Assembly: GCA_900544535.1 (NCBI GenBank)
Contig: UQVH01000007.1
Coordinates: forward strand, 1-64,000
Source of the DNA: an uncultured Bacteroidales bacterium
GTDB taxonomy: Bacteria > Bacteroidota > Bacteroidia > Bacteroidales > Muribaculaceae
DNA: 64,000 nucleotides
Direction: 5' to 3'
Position 1 is the stretch's first letter; every line of letters starts with the position of its first letter. The position numbers were made by a program, and so were the translations under genes. Shown one piece after another: positions 1 to 9,030 of the stretch. The notes under the pieces were generated by a model. The model was not told the origin of the DNA. It searched no databases and saw only the letters and a program-made list of their open reading frames with translations.

Positions 1-35
1 AGTGGGAAAGTAGATAACCGCCCCCTCTAAACTCC

Positions 36-86
36 GCGGACCGGAAACTGTCAGACAGACAGATTTCCGGCCCGCTTTTTTTTTGT
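36..86 (+). terminator. Intrinsic terminator of an upstream gene outside the window
   Basis: The arms 36-47 and 64-75 pair at 11 of 12 positions around a loop containing CAGACAGACAG. They are followed by a run of ten T residues from 76. Orientation fits a plus-strand gene ending before the window start. That gene is not visible. Confidence 0.75.
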
Positions 87-192
87 TTGAGGGAGCGAGG
101 GAGGGCGTTTTTGAGAGATTTGGGAGTACTGGGAGTTCTGGGAGATTGTCTTTTTTGATGGTTTGCATATCGGTTATATGTCGCTTTTTTTG

Positions 193-200
193 TAATTTTG
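193..200 (+). promoter_or_regulatory. Candidate -7 element for purB
   Basis: TAATTTTG matches the Bacteroidetes -7 consensus TAnnTTTG and lies 43 bp before the purB ATG. The nearest TTTG (162-165) is 27 bp away rather than about 20, so only the -7 half is convincing. Confidence 0.35.
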
Positions 201-242
201 TGGCAAATATGTTTTAACTGACAATCATAGATATAAAAGATC

Positions 243-1586
243 ATGAAACTTACTGAACTGACAGCTATTTCCCCCGTTGACGGCCGCTATCGTGGAAAGT
301 GTGAGCGTTTGGACGAATATTTTTCAGAATATGCGCTGATCCGGTATAGGGTCAAGGTGGAGATTGAATATTTCATCGCTTTGTGTGAATTGCCGTTGCC
401 TGCTTTGGCTTCGGTCCCGGCTGAGATGTTCGGTAAGTTGCGTGCTATCTATCAGGATTTCCCGGTTGAGTCGGCTCTCCGCATCAAAGAGATCGAGAGC
501 GTGACCAATCATGATGTCAAGGCTGTCGAGTATTTCCTGAAGGAAAAGTTTGACGGACTCGGATTGGAAAAATATAAAGAGTATATTCATTTCGGCCTGA
601 CTTCACAGGACATCAACAACACTTCCGTGCCGATGTCAATCGCCGATGCGCTCAAAGAGGTGTACCGTCCCCGGCTCATGGAGCTGATCGAGCATCTTGA
701 GACAAGAGCTGACGAGTGGTACGAGATTCCGATGCTTGCCAAGACTCACGGTCAGCCAGCTTCGCCCACCCGTCTGGGCAAAGAGATCCGTGTGTTCAGC
801 TATCGTCTCCGCCGTCAGCTTGCAGCTCTCGATGCTGTAAGCATTTCCGGAAAATTCGGTGGTGCGACGGGCAATTTCAACGCACACCTCTGCGCTTTCC
901 CAGAAATTGACTGGAGAGCGTTTGGAGCGAAATTCCTCAGCGAGAAATTGGGAATCGAGCGGGAGGAATACACCACACAGATTTCAAACTACGACAACCT
1001 TGCGGCTGTGTTTGACGCACTCGCACGCATCAACAACATTATTCTGGACCTTGACCGCGACATGTGGATGTACATCTCCATGGAGTATTTCAAGCAGAAG
1101 ATCAAAGAAGGAGAGGTCGGTTCGTCGGCCATGCCTCACAAGGTAAACCCGATTGATTTCGAGAATTCGGAAGGCAATATCGGTATTGCGAATGCTGTTT
1201 TCGGCCATCTCGCAACCAAACTTCCCGTGTCGCGTCTGCAACGTGACCTTACGGACTCGACTGTGCTCCGCAACATTGGTGTGCCTTTGGCCCACACTCT
1301 GATTGCGATAGCTTCGACCATGAAGGGTCTCGGCAAGCTGCTTCTCAATCGTCAGGCAATCGACGCCGATCTTGACAATACTTGGAGCGTTGTAGCTGAA
1401 GCCATTCAGACCGTGCTTCGCCGTGAAGGTTATCCGAAGCCTTATGAGACACTCAAGGCTCTCACCCGCACGAACAGCGCTGTGACAGCCGAGAGCATAG
1501 CTTCGTTTATAGAAACTCTTGACGTAACTCCTGAGGTCAAGGCTGAACTTAAGAAACTGTCTCCTCACAGCTATACCGGTTATTGA
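243..1586 (+). CDS. purB: Adenylosuccinate lyase
   Basis: This enzyme of purine synthesis acts twice: it removes fumarate from SAICAR and from adenylosuccinate. The 447-residue protein starts with MKLTELTAISPVDGRY, the usual N-terminus of the long bacterial PurB type. It has the fumarase/aspartase-superfamily signature GSSAMPHKVNP near residue 295 on the flexible active-site loop, and a TSQDINNT block near residue 122. Length is normal for the family and the ATG at 243 is the only sensible start. It is the first gene of a plus-strand run (purB, small ORF, dxs, trkA, trkH). A candidate -7 element lies about 45 bp upstream. Cytoplasmic homotetramer by family knowledge. Confidence 0.96.
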   Translation: MKLTELTAISPVDGRYRGKCERLDEYFSEYALIRYRVKVEIEYFIALCELPLPALASVPAEMFGKLRAIYQDFPVESALRIKEIESVTNHDVKAVEYFLKEKFDGLGLEKYKEYIHFGLTSQDINNTSVPMSIADALKEVYRPRLMELIEHLETRADEWYEIPMLAKTHGQPASPTRLGKEIRVFSYRLRRQLAALDAVSISGKFGGATGNFNAHLCAFPEIDWRAFGAKFLSEKLGIEREEYTTQISNYDNLAAVFDALARINNIILDLDRDMWMYISMEYFKQKIKEGEVGSSAMPHKVNPIDFENSEGNIGIANAVFGHLATKLPVSRLQRDLTDSTVLRNIGVPLAHTLIAIASTMKGLGKLLLNRQAIDADLDNTWSVVAEAIQTVLRREGYPKPYETLKALTRTNSAVTAESIASFIETLDVTPEVKAELKKLSPHSYTGY

Positions 1587-1625
1587 ACCGATTCAACGGG
1601 GAGAATAGTTTAAATCTTGGATATA

Positions 1626-1814
1626 ATGGATACCTCGACCAAAATACGTTTCGGATTCATTGCCGCCATATGGCTCATTTTGTGCTATATGGTGATCGCT
1701 TCACAGCCGTTTACGCTGTGGGTGGCATTTATAATCATCTGTTCCGGAATTGTTGTCTGGGTTCCTCTGTATAAGAAATATGTCAAAAATGGAAAACGAA
1801 ACAGTAAAGGCTGA
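1626..1814 (+). CDS. Small two-helix membrane protein, unknown function
   Basis: This 62-residue ORF sits between purB and dxs. Its sequence gives two hydrophobic helices (about residues 9-26 and 30-47) and a basic tail (KKYVKNGKRNSKG), so a positive-inside C-terminus is expected. I chose the ATG at 1626; a TTG at 1617 would add three residues. It overlaps the start of dxs by about 35 bp in another frame, which suggests translational coupling if it is real. I do not recognise the family. Support is its protein-like composition, its position in an otherwise tightly packed gene run, and the fact that it fills the gap exactly. It could still be chance. Confidence 0.55.
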   Translation: MDTSTKIRFGFIAAIWLILCYMVIASQPFTLWVAFIIICSGIVVWVPLYKKYVKNGKRNSKG

Positions 1815-3726
1815 CTATCCTTTGTTGTCAGGCATAGATTCGCCGGCCGATCTGCGTCGGTTGCCTGTCACCGAGTTGCCACAGGTCTGTGCCGAGCTGC
1901 GTTCGTTTCTGATAAACTCGCTTGCTTCTCATCCCGGCCATTTTGCGTCGAGCATGGGTGCTGTGGAGCTTACAGTGGCTCTGCATTATGTCTTCAACAC
2001 TCCCTACGACAGAATCGTGTGGGATGTGGGACACCAGGCTTACGGCCATAAGCTGCTCACCGGACGCAGGGATCAGTTTGCCACAAACCGCACACTCGGC
2101 GGTCTGAGCGGTTTCCCGAATCCGAAAGAAAGCGAGTACGATACGTTTACAGCCGGACATGCCTCCAATTCGATTTCGGCGGCTTTGGGTATGGCGGTGG
2201 CAAGTTCACTCTGCAAGGATGAGCCTCCGCGCCATGTCGTGGCTGTAATCGGAGACGCTTCCATAAGTGGCGGTCTGGCGTTTGAGGGTCTGAATAATGC
2301 CGCGAATTCGAATTCCAATCTGCTTATCATCCTCAATGACAATGACATGTCGATCGACCGTCCCGTGGGTTCCCTTAATACCTATCTGGCGCATCTGACG
2401 GCATCGAAAGCCTACAATAATTTCCGCTATCGCTTCTCGCGCTTTTTGCGCCGCCACAAACTGGTGACCGATTCCGGGAAGGGGATGATCGTGCGTTTCA
2501 ACAACAGTCTGAAATCATTGCTGACCAAGCAGCAAAACATCTTCGAAGGTCTTAATATCAGATATTTCGGCCCGTTTGACGGACATGATCTTCAGACGGT
2601 CGTCAGTGTGCTTGAGGATGTGAAGGATCTTCCCGGCCCCAGGATTTTGCATTTCCGCACAGTCAAGGGAAAGGGTTATGAACCTGCCGAGAAAGATCCC
2701 TCGACTTGGCATGCTCCGGGCCGTTTCGATGCCGGCACCGGAGAGATTCTGAAAGACGGTGCCGGACGACCGCCTAAATATCAGCAGGTGTTCGGTGATA
2801 CTCTCGTTGAACTTGCACGGAAGAATGACCGTATTGTCGGCGTGACGGCGGCCATGCTTTCCGGAACTTCGATGAATAAGTTGCAGCAGGCATTTCCGGA
2901 GCGGACTTTTGACGTCGGTATTTCCGAAGGTCACGGTGTGACTTTTGCAGGAGGACTTGCAAAAGAAGGTATGAAACCTTTTGTGGCGATCTATTCCTCG
3001 TTCATGCAGAGAGCCTTTGACCATATCATCCATGATGTCGCAATCGAAGGACTGCCCGTGGTCCTGTGTCTTGATCGTGCCGGTCTGGTAGGGGAGGACG
3101 GAGCCACACATCACGGCGTTTTCGATCTGAGCTATCTGAGAGCGATCCCCGGCATGACGATCGCTTCGCCCCGCAATCTTGACTATCTGCGTCATCTGAT
3201 GGTGACCGCACAGGATTTCGACGGCCCGATGGCTATCCGCTATCCGCGCGGTCGCGGTGAAGAGCCTCTTAAAGAACCGATGCGAAAACTGATGATCGGG
3301 AAAGGCGAGAAACTGCATGACGGCAGCGATATTGTGGTTTTGAGCATCGGACCGGTCGCTTCGGATGTTACCAAAGCGATAGACCGCGCTGAAAAGGAAC
3401 TTGGCATAAAGATCGGCCACTACGACATGATATTCGCAAAACCGTTGGACGAGCAGATTGTCCGGGAAGTTGCTGCAAAAAACTGTCCGGTCATCACGGT
3501 TGAAGACGGGGTTGCTGACGGCGGCTTCGGCAGTGCTGTGACAGAGATGCTTGCGGATATGGGTGCAACCAATCCTGTCAGACGTCTTGGAGTTCCCGAT
3601 AGATTTATAGCTCAGGGCACCCCCGCACAGCTCCATCATCTCTGCGGCTTTGATGCCGACGGAATCTTTGACGCGATCAGGGATCTGCATAACCAAAAAC
3701 AAACCGACAGTACTCCTACGGAATGA
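1780..3726 (+). CDS. dxs: 1-deoxy-D-xylulose-5-phosphate synthase
   Basis: This is the first enzyme of the MEP isoprenoid pathway: it condenses pyruvate and glyceraldehyde 3-phosphate using thiamine diphosphate. The N-terminal transketolase domain shows WDVGHQAYGHKLLTGR and the ThDP/Mg motif GDASISGGLAFEGLNNA. The pyrimidine-binding domain shows GISEGHGVTFAGGLAKEG, and the C-terminal domain ends the protein. About 648 residues is close to the family norm. In-frame ATGs occur at 1780 and 1789; either can be the start, and a longer TTG start at 1750 is unlikely. The stop overlaps trkA by 4 bp (ATGA). A second MEP gene, ispE, is elsewhere in the window at 32.2-33.1 kb. Confidence 0.96.
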   Translation: MSKMENETVKADYPLLSGIDSPADLRRLPVTELPQVCAELRSFLINSLASHPGHFASSMGAVELTVALHYVFNTPYDRIVWDVGHQAYGHKLLTGRRDQFATNRTLGGLSGFPNPKESEYDTFTAGHASNSISAALGMAVASSLCKDEPPRHVVAVIGDASISGGLAFEGLNNAANSNSNLLIILNDNDMSIDRPVGSLNTYLAHLTASKAYNNFRYRFSRFLRRHKLVTDSGKGMIVRFNNSLKSLLTKQQNIFEGLNIRYFGPFDGHDLQTVVSVLEDVKDLPGPRILHFRTVKGKGYEPAEKDPSTWHAPGRFDAGTGEILKDGAGRPPKYQQVFGDTLVELARKNDRIVGVTAAMLSGTSMNKLQQAFPERTFDVGISEGHGVTFAGGLAKEGMKPFVAIYSSFMQRAFDHIIHDVAIEGLPVVLCLDRAGLVGEDGATHHGVFDLSYLRAIPGMTIASPRNLDYLRHLMVTAQDFDGPMAIRYPRGRGEEPLKEPMRKLMIGKGEKLHDGSDIVVLSIGPVASDVTKAIDRAEKELGIKIGHYDMIFAKPLDEQIVREVAAKNCPVITVEDGVADGGFGSAVTEMLADMGATNPVRRLGVPDRFIAQGTPAQLHHLCGFDADGIFDAIRDLHNQKQTDSTPTE

Positions 3727-5057
3727 AAATCGTGATAGCAGGCTCCGGAGAGGTTGGCACTCATCTGGCCAAACTTCTTTCCAATGAGGAGCAGGACATA
3801 ACTGTGGTCGACAGCGACGGTGAGAAACTGGCGATGCTTGACTCGAACTACAATCTTTTGACTTTCAGGGGATCTCCGACATCTTTTACCACTCTCAAAC
3901 AGGCCGGAGTCGAAGGCTGTGACCTTTTTATTGCGGTCACTCCGTTCGAGACACGCAACATTGTCGCATGTGCCATCGCCAAAAGTCTTGGTGCCGAGAA
4001 GACTGTGGCGCGTATCGACAATTATGAATTCAAAGATCCTGCGAACAGAGAATTTTTCAGCCATATCGGGGCTGACGACATGATCTATCCGGAATATCTT
4101 GCCGCACTCGAAATCATCCAGGCACTGCGCCACAACTGGGTCCGCAACTGGTTCGAGCTTCATGACGGAGAGCTGATCCTTGTCGGTGTGAAACTGCGTG
4201 ACAACGCCCCGCTCGTGGGTATGCAGCTCAAAGACCTCGGCAGGATAGAACATGATTTCCATGTCGCAGCTATCAAGCGCGACCATGAGACCATCATTCC
4301 CGGCGGTTTTGACCGTCTGCAGAGCAATGATATCGTTTATTTCATGACACGTCGTGACCATGTGGGGTCGCTTGTGGATCTTTGCGGAAAAAAGCAGCGG
4401 AAAATACGCGATGTGCTCATAATGGGCGGCAGCCGTATCGCCATACGCCTCTGTGCGATGGCCGGAGATGAATTCAACTTCAAGATAATGGATATTGACC
4501 GTGACAGATGTCTGAGACTGTCGGAGCGCTGTCCGGACGCACATATCATCAATGCCGATGCCCGCGACACAGATGCGTTGATTGAGGCCGGCATATCTGA
4601 TATGGATGCCTTTGTCGCATTGGCCGACAGTAGCGAAACCAATATTCTGACATGCCTTTCAGCCAAGGAGTTAGGTGTATTCAAGACGATTGCCGAAGTC
4701 GAAAACCTGCAATTCATCTCAGAGGCCGAAGGATTGAATATCGGCACCATCATCAATAAAAAACTTCTTGCTTCGTCGCGAATTTTCCAAATGCTTCTTG
4801 ACCGTGACACATCCACCTCGAAATGTCTCGCCCTCGCCGATGCGGAAGTGGCTGAGATTGTTGCGGGCGAAGGATCGAAGATCACACGCGGGCCTGTGAA
4901 AGACCTGCGTCTGTCGCGCGACATGACAATCGCCGGTCTTATCCGCGACGGCAAAGGTCAGCTCGTATCAGGTAACACCGTCATAGCACCGGGCGACCGC
5001 GTTGTGGTGTTCACTCTCAGCGGCCTGCTTCATAAAGTTGAAAAATTATTCAAGTAG
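3723..5057 (+). CDS. trkA: Trk potassium uptake regulatory subunit TrkA
   Basis: This peripheral NAD(H)-binding subunit gates the TrkH channel. The 444-residue protein has two tandem RCK units. The first Rossmann fold starts with GSGEVGTHLAKLL near residue 7. The second starts with MGGSRIAIRLC near residue 234. Each is followed by a TrkA_C-type domain (about 135-220 and 365-444). The start codon overlaps the dxs stop as ATGA, and trkH begins 5 bp after its stop, so dxs, trkA and trkH are almost certainly co-transcribed and translationally coupled. The dual-RCK length fits TrkA rather than single-RCK KtrA. Confidence 0.94.
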   Translation: MKIVIAGSGEVGTHLAKLLSNEEQDITVVDSDGEKLAMLDSNYNLLTFRGSPTSFTTLKQAGVEGCDLFIAVTPFETRNIVACAIAKSLGAEKTVARIDNYEFKDPANREFFSHIGADDMIYPEYLAALEIIQALRHNWVRNWFELHDGELILVGVKLRDNAPLVGMQLKDLGRIEHDFHVAAIKRDHETIIPGGFDRLQSNDIVYFMTRRDHVGSLVDLCGKKQRKIRDVLIMGGSRIAIRLCAMAGDEFNFKIMDIDRDRCLRLSERCPDAHIINADARDTDALIEAGISDMDAFVALADSSETNILTCLSAKELGVFKTIAEVENLQFISEAEGLNIGTIINKKLLASSRIFQMLLDRDTSTSKCLALADAEVAEIVAGEGSKITRGPVKDLRLSRDMTIAGLIRDGKGQLVSGNTVIAPGDRVVVFTLSGLLHKVEKLFK

Positions 5058-5062
5058 GTCTA

Positions 5063-6544
5063 ATGAGATTCAGGGATTCCGCATCGACAATCAATTTCAG
5101 GGTGCTACTCCGTATCATCGGACTTCTTCTCATCATAGAGGGGGCATTCCTTGCTGTCCCGTTGGTCACATCGCTGATTTATCGGGAGAGTGACTGGACG
5201 GACTTCCTCCTCACCATGGGACTGACTCTTACTGCCGGTTCGCTGATGACTTTCTGCATACGTCCGCGCAGTCCGCGTATGGCCAAGCGCGAAGGCTTTC
5301 TGCTTACCGCCCTCGTCTGGGTCTTCTTCTCCATCTTCGGAATGTTGCCGTTCATGCTGATGGACAATGACCCGCTTTCCGTCTCTGACGCATTTTTCGA
5401 GGCTATGTCAGGGTTTACTACGACAGGTGCCACTGTCATGAGTTCGATCGGCCATCTGAGTCACGGAATAGTCATCTGGCGCAGTCTGATGCAGTGGATC
5501 GGCGGCATGGGTATCATACTTTTCACTCTTGCGGTCGTTCCGATGCTCAACCATTCCGGCGGTATGCAGATGTTCAATGCAGAGGTGACCGGTATTACCC
5601 ACGACAAGCTCCGTCCGCGTATTTCGCAGACGGCCAAAGGACTGTGGCTTATATATATAGTGCTTACGGCGGTACTCTTTGTTTTGCTCATCATCGGCCC
5701 GATGAATGTATTCGAGGCTTTGTGCCATTCATTCAGTACGATGTCGACCGGCGGATTTTCTACGGCCGACGGTAGCATCGAGGCGTGGGATTCCGTCTAC
5801 ATACAGATCGTGATGACGATATTCATGTTTCTTGGCGGAACAAGTTTCGTGTTGCTCTACCGGGCCGCGCACGGAGACTTCAAACCGATATGGCGCAACG
5901 ACGTTTTCCGGACATACGTAGGAATAATCTTCGGCAGCTATCTTCTGTTTGTTATCGCGATTTTCAAAAACGGGCAGGCACATTCGGTCAAATCGGTGAC
6001 GCTCGACCCGCTGTTCCAGATCATTTCGACAATAACTTCCACCGGCTATGAAGTCTCGGCCTTTTCCTCATGGGGAACCTTCGTCCTGTCGCTGGCGTTC
6101 GCGCTGATGTTTTTCGGTTCCTGCGCGGGTTCCACAAGCGGCGGTGCGAAGATTGACCGGTTGATCTACCTCCTTAAGAACTGCCGCAACGAGATCGTGC
6201 GTTCGATCCACCCCAACAATATTCTTACGGTCCGCGTCAACGACCGTGTCATTCCGCATGAGACTGTGTCGAAAGTGATCGCATTCCTGTGTCTTTATGT
6301 CATGATCATCATGGTGGGTGGAATTTTGCTTACCGCAATGGGACTGCCTTTGGTCGACTCGTTTTTCTCGGCATTCTCCTGCATAAGCAACACCGGACTC
6401 GGTGCCGGAGTGACAGGTTATGGCGGTTCATATTCAGTTGTGCCTGATCCGGGCAAATGGCTATTGGCTCTGATCATGATGATCGGCCGTCTTGAACTTT
6501 TCACTGTCCTTATTCTCTTCACCCCGACATTCTGGAAGAAGTAA
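5063..6544 (+). CDS. trkH: Trk/Ktr potassium channel membrane subunit TrkH
   Basis: This inner-membrane potassium-translocating subunit partners with TrkA encoded just upstream. The 493-residue polytopic protein carries the four pore loops of the SKT superfamily, each with a filter glycine: GFTTTGAT (near 116), FSTMSTGGFS (near 228), ISTITSTGYE (near 325) and ISNTGLGAG (near 445). The spacing matches four M1-P-M2 repeats preceded by extra N-terminal helices, as in TrkH. It is the last gene of the plus-strand run; an AT-rich 620-bp spacer follows, with no obvious strong terminator right after the stop. Confidence 0.95.
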   Translation: MRFRDSASTINFRVLLRIIGLLLIIEGAFLAVPLVTSLIYRESDWTDFLLTMGLTLTAGSLMTFCIRPRSPRMAKREGFLLTALVWVFFSIFGMLPFMLMDNDPLSVSDAFFEAMSGFTTTGATVMSSIGHLSHGIVIWRSLMQWIGGMGIILFTLAVVPMLNHSGGMQMFNAEVTGITHDKLRPRISQTAKGLWLIYIVLTAVLFVLLIIGPMNVFEALCHSFSTMSTGGFSTADGSIEAWDSVYIQIVMTIFMFLGGTSFVLLYRAAHGDFKPIWRNDVFRTYVGIIFGSYLLFVIAIFKNGQAHSVKSVTLDPLFQIISTITSTGYEVSAFSSWGTFVLSLAFALMFFGSCAGSTSGGAKIDRLIYLLKNCRNEIVRSIHPNNILTVRVNDRVIPHETVSKVIAFLCLYVMIIMVGGILLTAMGLPLVDSFFSAFSCISNTGLGAGVTGYGGSYSVVPDPGKWLLALIMMIGRLELFTVLILFTPTFWKK

Positions 6545-7165
6545 TCTACTCTTACATATAATTTTCTCTGCACAAGGCTACTGCTATCAGCAGTTTGCCG
6601 TTCATTCCGTGTGCCTCCCTTTGGCGATACGAGCGAAAAGCGTTTTGAACTACATAATTGATCACGCAAAATCAGATATAATTTTTGTTGTGGCAAAATA
6701 AATTTGAGTGGGGGAGAGACTATATAAAAAACGTGCGCTATTAGCAAGGTTTAACACTTTGGGTTTAACAGAATCTCATTTTAGCGGTAAAATTTCATAG
6801 ATTCAAAATCAACATATTTTCAGGCAGTTCTGCGATATGCTCTTGGATGTTTCAAAAATTATTGCTTACTTTGCGAAATAAGAACACTCAAAAAATTAAG
6901 CAAGAAACAGAAACATAGGATAATAAGACATATTTCAAACGACTTTTAGACAAGTTATTTGGCTTTTAGCAAATCTGGTAAATTAGTTAATGAGTCCCAA
7001 ATGATTAGGTCGAAAGTAGGTTTGTACCCGTTCAAGGGCGCAGACTGCTTTTTACTTATTTGGACTCAAGGTTTACCAGAACCCGCTAAAGCAAATGAGG
7101 AAAAAGTTTAGGCTGTCGCTCTTTTTTTGATTCAATACGAGTACAAACTATATAAATCAAGAGAT
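6545..7165. other. AT-rich intergenic stretch, no recognised gene
   Basis: These 620 bases are clearly AT-richer than the flanking genes. I see no tRNA, riboswitch or IS end. One plus-strand frame is open from a TTG at 6959 to a TAG at 7109-7111. Its C-terminal part, from the ATG at 7001, reads like protein (MIRSKVGLYPFKG..., 36 residues). I do not recognise it and it may be chance or a gene remnant. A near-consensus -7 box (TTACTTTG) lies around 6867. Confidence 0.4.
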
Positions 7166-8896
7166 ATGAAACGCAACATTTTTATCATGTTCTTGCTCAT
7201 GGTGGTCTCAGTAACCGCTTGGGCTCAGACCACCGACCATGGTGGAGGGCTGGTTTCTGTCAGAAACGGAAATCACTACAAATTGACCCGTAATGTCAAA
7301 TCCAACAATGGCGGCTCTGTTTCCATGACCTTTTCGGGCCTTTTGAAAGACGGTAAGCGTGACGGTGTGTGGAAGTTGACCTCAACTTATAATAATTATG
7401 GAGGTGGAAACGGATATTTTTTCACAGGGACATCAACCATGACACGTAGTTATTCAAATGGTGTTCTCAATGGTATTTACACTCTTACTCAAAATATAAA
7501 AAGGCGAGAGGGTTCCTATAACCGTTTTCGCGGAGGATGGACGTATGGTCCGTTTAAAGATGTGTCTGAACATGTATCCGGCAGTTTCCGAAACGGAAAA
7601 CCAACAGGGAAATGGAGTGTGTCAGCACCAATGCTTGCATGTACATTTGAACTATCAGACGGTACACCGGTTGGCAATGTATCTGTTACCAAAACCGCCA
7701 TGGGTGGTGGAATAAAAATGGCTTTCCGTGATGGTTATCTTGTAAAGTGGGAACCTATAACAAATAAATCAGGTGTTGAAGGGCTTCAATGGAATATCGA
7801 CGAGGACCTCGCCAATCTTCCTGACCATGAAAATGGAGATCTACTTAATGAACTCAACTTCCTGGGGGAGTATATGGGTGGCAGCGATTTTTCAGATTGG
7901 ATTAAAAATTATCCAAAAGGAAGTTCTGAAGAAAATTTTACCATTCCATACAAATTGGCCGACCGCAACAATCATTATGTAATCTTTGGCAATCCGTCAG
8001 GGTTGGAGCGTCAGCTTATAGAAATGGCCCAAAGCGGTCGCAAACAGGCTGCTAAGGAAAAGATAAGTTATGACAAGGCTTCTGAAATACGCAAACGGGT
8101 AGAAGAAATATCCAATCCTCTTATAGCTAAATGGGAAAAAGAAAATCCGACATACAAAGTAAATGTATGGTATTGGAGATTACAGGCATACAAAAAAGCA
8201 ACCTCACTGGAAGAGTTAAAAGCAGTGGGGTATCCGGGTCTTAATCATCTTAGAACTGAACTGGACCATTTTCAAAAAGAAGAGCAGGTTACAAGAGAAT
8301 ACAGAGATGATATGAATAAAATTATATCTATTCTCAAACAATATGGCTATGATGAAAGAGAAATACCGTCATATATTCATGCAAATCTAAGATATAGAGG
8401 CTCTGATGTAGATTATGGACCTGCAAAACAACGCTACGAAAGTAGATTGGTAAGGAAACGTAAAGCTGAATTTGCACGACTTGCAGATGAGAGCCCTCTG
8501 ACACTCGACGATTTTGAGTTTTATTATAAATGGAATGAGTTCAACAAAAAGAATATTGTGGAATTAGACAGCCTGAAAACTTGGAGGAAGTCTGTGTTTG
8601 TAAATGGAATGGCATATACAGATGTCCCGGTTGAAATAGATTACGACAAATTCCTTAAAGAGTTTGTCAGAACTGAATACAAAGAAAGTTTTAGATTCGA
8701 AAAGCCTTATATCAAAACTGTTATACTGTTCTATTTTACTCCAAAAAACAAATATGAAGCTATTAAAGTCAAACAGCCAATTCATCTTTTAGGCTATCTG
8801 AAAGATGAAACTTTTGCGGTAAATTGGGAAAAAGCCAAAAAGAATGTAATCAAGAAATATCCGCAATTTAAGGAATCGAAGAAAAAGAAGCAATAG
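7166..8896 (+). CDS. Secreted MORN-repeat-like protein, unknown function
   Basis: The 576-residue protein begins with a clear signal peptide (MKRNIFIMFLLMVVSVTAWAQ), which fixes the start at the ATG at 7166. Residues about 25-190 contain several beta-hairpin repeats of MORN-variant type, for example GLLKDGKRDGVWKLT and GSFRNGKPTGKWSV, interleaved with Gly/Tyr-rich strands. Residues about 290-560 are charged and look helical or coiled-coil, with many Lys/Glu and a Lys-rich end (KESKKKKQ). There is no lipobox. MORN variants of this kind occur in many secreted Bacteroidales proteins, and no catalytic function can be read. The gene is visibly AT-richer than its neighbours and is isolated between a long AT-rich spacer and a strong bidirectional terminator, which may mean recent acquisition. 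Confidence 0.8.
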   Translation: MKRNIFIMFLLMVVSVTAWAQTTDHGGGLVSVRNGNHYKLTRNVKSNNGGSVSMTFSGLLKDGKRDGVWKLTSTYNNYGGGNGYFFTGTSTMTRSYSNGVLNGIYTLTQNIKRREGSYNRFRGGWTYGPFKDVSEHVSGSFRNGKPTGKWSVSAPMLACTFELSDGTPVGNVSVTKTAMGGGIKMAFRDGYLVKWEPITNKSGVEGLQWNIDEDLANLPDHENGDLLNELNFLGEYMGGSDFSDWIKNYPKGSSEENFTIPYKLADRNNHYVIFGNPSGLERQLIEMAQSGRKQAAKEKISYDKASEIRKRVEEISNPLIAKWEKENPTYKVNVWYWRLQAYKKATSLEELKAVGYPGLNHLRTELDHFQKEEQVTREYRDDMNKIISILKQYGYDEREIPSYIHANLRYRGSDVDYGPAKQRYESRLVRKRKAEFARLADESPLTLDDFEFYYKWNEFNKKNIVELDSLKTWRKSVFVNGMAYTDVPVEIDYDKFLKEFVRTEYKESFRFEKPYIKTVILFYFTPKNKYEAIKVKQPIHLLGYLKDETFAVNWEKAKKNVIKKYPQFKESKKKKQ

Positions 8897-8964
8897 ATTA
8901 TAACGAGACCGTATGCTTTTGCAACAGAGTTATTAGATCACATATTGTCATAGATATTGATATG

Positions 8965-9012
8965 ACAACGACAGGGGCTGTCTTTCGGATGGAAGACAGC
9001 CCCTGTCGTTGT
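8965..9012. terminator. Perfect 20-bp hairpin between convergent genes
   Basis: The arms 8965-8984 and 8993-9012 are exact inverse complements with an 8-nt loop (TCGGATGG). It lies between the plus-strand MORN-like gene and the minus-strand OmpH-like gene, so it probably stops transcription from both sides. The U-tract is weak in either direction. Confidence 0.8.
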
Positions 9013-9030
9013 ATGGGTTGAATGAAGATT

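Noticed and set aside
2515..3702. 395-residue minus-strand frame inside dxs
   Set aside because: It lies fully antisense to a clearly real dxs, is rich in Arg/His/Ser with no domain, and reflects codon bias of the opposite strand.
3636..4544. 302-residue minus-strand frame spanning dxs and trkA
   Set aside because: Antisense shadow of two confident genes with no recognisable protein features.
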